Assembly: GCA_963585895.1 (NCBI GenBank)
Contig: OY757939.1
Location: 62,109,962-62,173,961, forward strand
Origin: Sepioteuthis lessoniana
Lineage: Eukaryota > Mollusca > Cephalopoda > Myopsida > Loliginidae
DNA: 64,000 bases
Direction: 5' to 3'
Of the stretch, positions 62,567-64,000 are shown one piece after another. Both the position numbers and the translations under genes were made by a program. How positions within the stretch are numbered: the first letter of the stretch is position 1; each line of letters starts with the position of its first letter. Below the pieces are notes generated by a model. The model made no database searches and was not told the DNA's origin. It was given only the letters and a program-made list of their open reading frames with translations.

Positions 62567-63789
62567 GTAAGTGTCAAACTCTTTTGGTCTGCTCAAGAGT
62601 GGGTTGGGTGTATGATGGCTTTTGTGCTTTTTAAAAATAAAATTTTTTTTTTTATGAAGTCTACTAAAAGAAATAACTGAAAATGACATTTTTAGTCAGA
62701 AGTTTTCTGGTCATTTAGAAGATTCATGAAAGGCATTCAAGTTTTTTTTAATTATAAATTTATCTCTCTCTTTTTACTGTTTTTTTTAAATTTTCATTTA
62801 ATTATATAGAATATACATATACAGCACTATGATCTTAGGCAGAAATGATAATCCATATTTGAATAGTCTTATAATTTTTATAAGAGCTGTTCTTGTGTGT
62901 GTATTCACAATACTATTGTTACATAGGCGTCTTGTTCTTTTGTTGGCTGTTTGTTGTCATGCTGTTCAATTTTCTTTGATTTTTAGGATGATTGATAAAT
63001 GAAGATAACATTGCTTTTTTTTTCTATACAAATAACTTTATTCCTTTACTGACCATATGTGTTGGCGATGGATAGGAATGGACAGCCACTTGCTTCAGTG
63101 ATTCTGGACTGACTAGTTTAAAGTTACAAATAACTTAACTTTTTAGTCAGCTGACTTTAACTTGTCCAGTGAAAGTCAGACTTTCAACTGACATTAAACT
63201 GTCAATTACGCTGTGTTGATATTGGTTAAAATCTTTTAAAATTATCTACACTATCTTTTAAATAATAAATACAGATAATCTATTACTTAACACTATCACT
63301 GTGAAAGTATTGTAAGTAATCACATTTTAGGGTTGTTGTTTTTTTTTTTCACTACTCTGCTTACTGGCATTTGAGCACTCTGATTTTTATTGCTTGCACC
63401 TTTTTAAGTATAGGTGGCCCTTATATAAAAAAAAAAAAAAAAATAGCATTAAGTCCTGTTCAAGTTTTTGACAAAAATATATATATTTTTTTTATTTCAT
63501 ATATTTTTGTAAAAATTTCCATATTTTTATTTTGTAGATTAATTGATATATAGGGACACAATATATGTACATATACACTGTGTGTTCTTTTATTGTAGGA
63601 ACGCAGTTATAATATGGGCGTTCACTTGCCTAAAACTAGTTTCACCACATGTTCCCTTGTTCAAATGATTTTTCACCTAAAATTAAAGACAAAGTTAAAG
63701 GATTACAACTTTAGTATCTAAATGTGGTTTTTTTTTTCTGTACCATTTACAATTACACTGGTTAATTCAACTGGGGTTGTTCCCAGACC
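62567..63789. other. Intron, unassigned
   Basis: AT-rich, with poly-A/T tracts and short inverted pieces around 63115-63200 (AAAGTCAG / CTGACTTT). An acceptor-like TTTTATTGTAG at 63588-63598 is followed by a stop within five codons in the entering phase. Confidence 0.4.
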
Positions 63790-64000
63790 ACCACCACCAC
63801 ATCTATACAGATGGATCCAAACAGGAAATGAAAGTTGGTTGTGCTGCTGTCTTCCAAAACCAAGAACTGTTAAAACGTCTCCCAAATGAATCCTCAATCT
63901 ATAGTGCAGAAGTCATAGCTATTGACCTAGCAATGAACATTATAGCAAATCACAAATCCTCTAAATTCATCGTCTACTCAGTCTCCAAATCAGTCCTCCA
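63790..64000 (+). mobile_element. LINE RNase H domain, continues past the window
   Basis: Open to the edge: HHHHIYTDGSKQEMKVGC, AAVFQNQELLKRLPNESS, IYSAEVIAIDLAMNII and FIVYSVSKSVLQ. TDGS carries the first catalytic Asp and SAEVIAI the Glu; the usual third acidic residue in YSDSKSVL is Val, so this copy's RNase H should be inactive. It is the domain just upstream of the kind of C-terminus seen at 31463-31779. Confidence 0.82.

Noticed and set aside
63599-63613. Acceptor at 63598 as the start of the next exon.
   Set aside because: In the required phase it reads G-T-Q-L and stops, with no further support.

Overview
The window is animal nuclear DNA: AT-rich, dominated by tRNA-derived SINEs, LINEs, Penelope-like elements, Tc1/mariner transposons, solo LTRs and microsatellites, with host coding sequence only as short exons that have consensus splice sites. 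The protostome-like COQ7 C-terminus and the SINE-heavy composition suggest an invertebrate, perhaps a mollusc such as a cephalopod, but nothing in the sequence settles the species.

Host genes. (1) The last two exons of COQ7 (2028-2096 and 3416-3493, + strand), followed by an AATAAA signal. (2) A second + strand gene with at least two coding exons, 54974-55327 and 62442-62566, whose splice phases agree. It encodes a Ser/Thr-rich, probably nuclear protein with a basic cluster and a SUMO-interaction-like motif; I do not recognise it. The SINE-poor, very AT-rich stretch from about 22.5 to 29.3 kb carries scattered E2F-, ETS- and YY1-like sites and may hold its promoter, but no first exon could be proved.

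Repeats. I sort the dispersed repeats into working families. SINE A (about 280 bp), SINE B (about 240 bp), SINE D, SINE E and SINE F have tRNA-like heads. SINE G shares only the 3' end of SINE A. The commonest repeat is the 'C element' (subtypes C1, C2, C3; 0.4-2.3 kb): a conserved head of about 215 bp beginning GCCCAGTCGG, an AT-rich body of degenerate 50-70 bp repeats, and a stem-loop tail ending in an (AACC)n-like run. I define + for C elements as head to tail. SINE B and a LINE remnant at 31463-31895 end in the same stem-loop, so the LINE is the likely source of the machinery that moved both. Direct repeats of 8-15 bp flank several copies, as expected for target-primed retroposition.

Layout. 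0-4.7 kb: COQ7 3' end among SINEs, a C1 element inside a SINE A, a solo LTR and a LINE 3' end. 4.7-9.3 kb: SINEs and a nest of C elements. 9.3-12.1 kb: a 5'-truncated Tc1 element split by an LTR-like insertion. 12.1-14.4 kb: a C2 element whose tail has become an 89-bp satellite. 14.4-16.1 kb: a LINE fragment with a restriction-like endonuclease motif, split by a mariner. 16.1-18.5 kb: a C2 element carrying four insertions. 18.5-21 kb: a palindrome, a tRNA-Ser 3' fragment and a Penelope-like remnant. 22.5-29.3 kb: AT-rich, SINE-poor. 29-52.6 kb: dense SINE, C, LINE, Penelope and mariner copies. 52.9-64 kb: a C1 element split by a solo LTR, the unknown gene's exons, another solo LTR, a 101-bp tandem array, head-to-head RTE-type LINE copies and a LINE RNase H domain running off the right edge.

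All calls come from reading the sequence and remembered family features. No alignment or database search was run, so repeat edges are approximate unless a target duplication is given.
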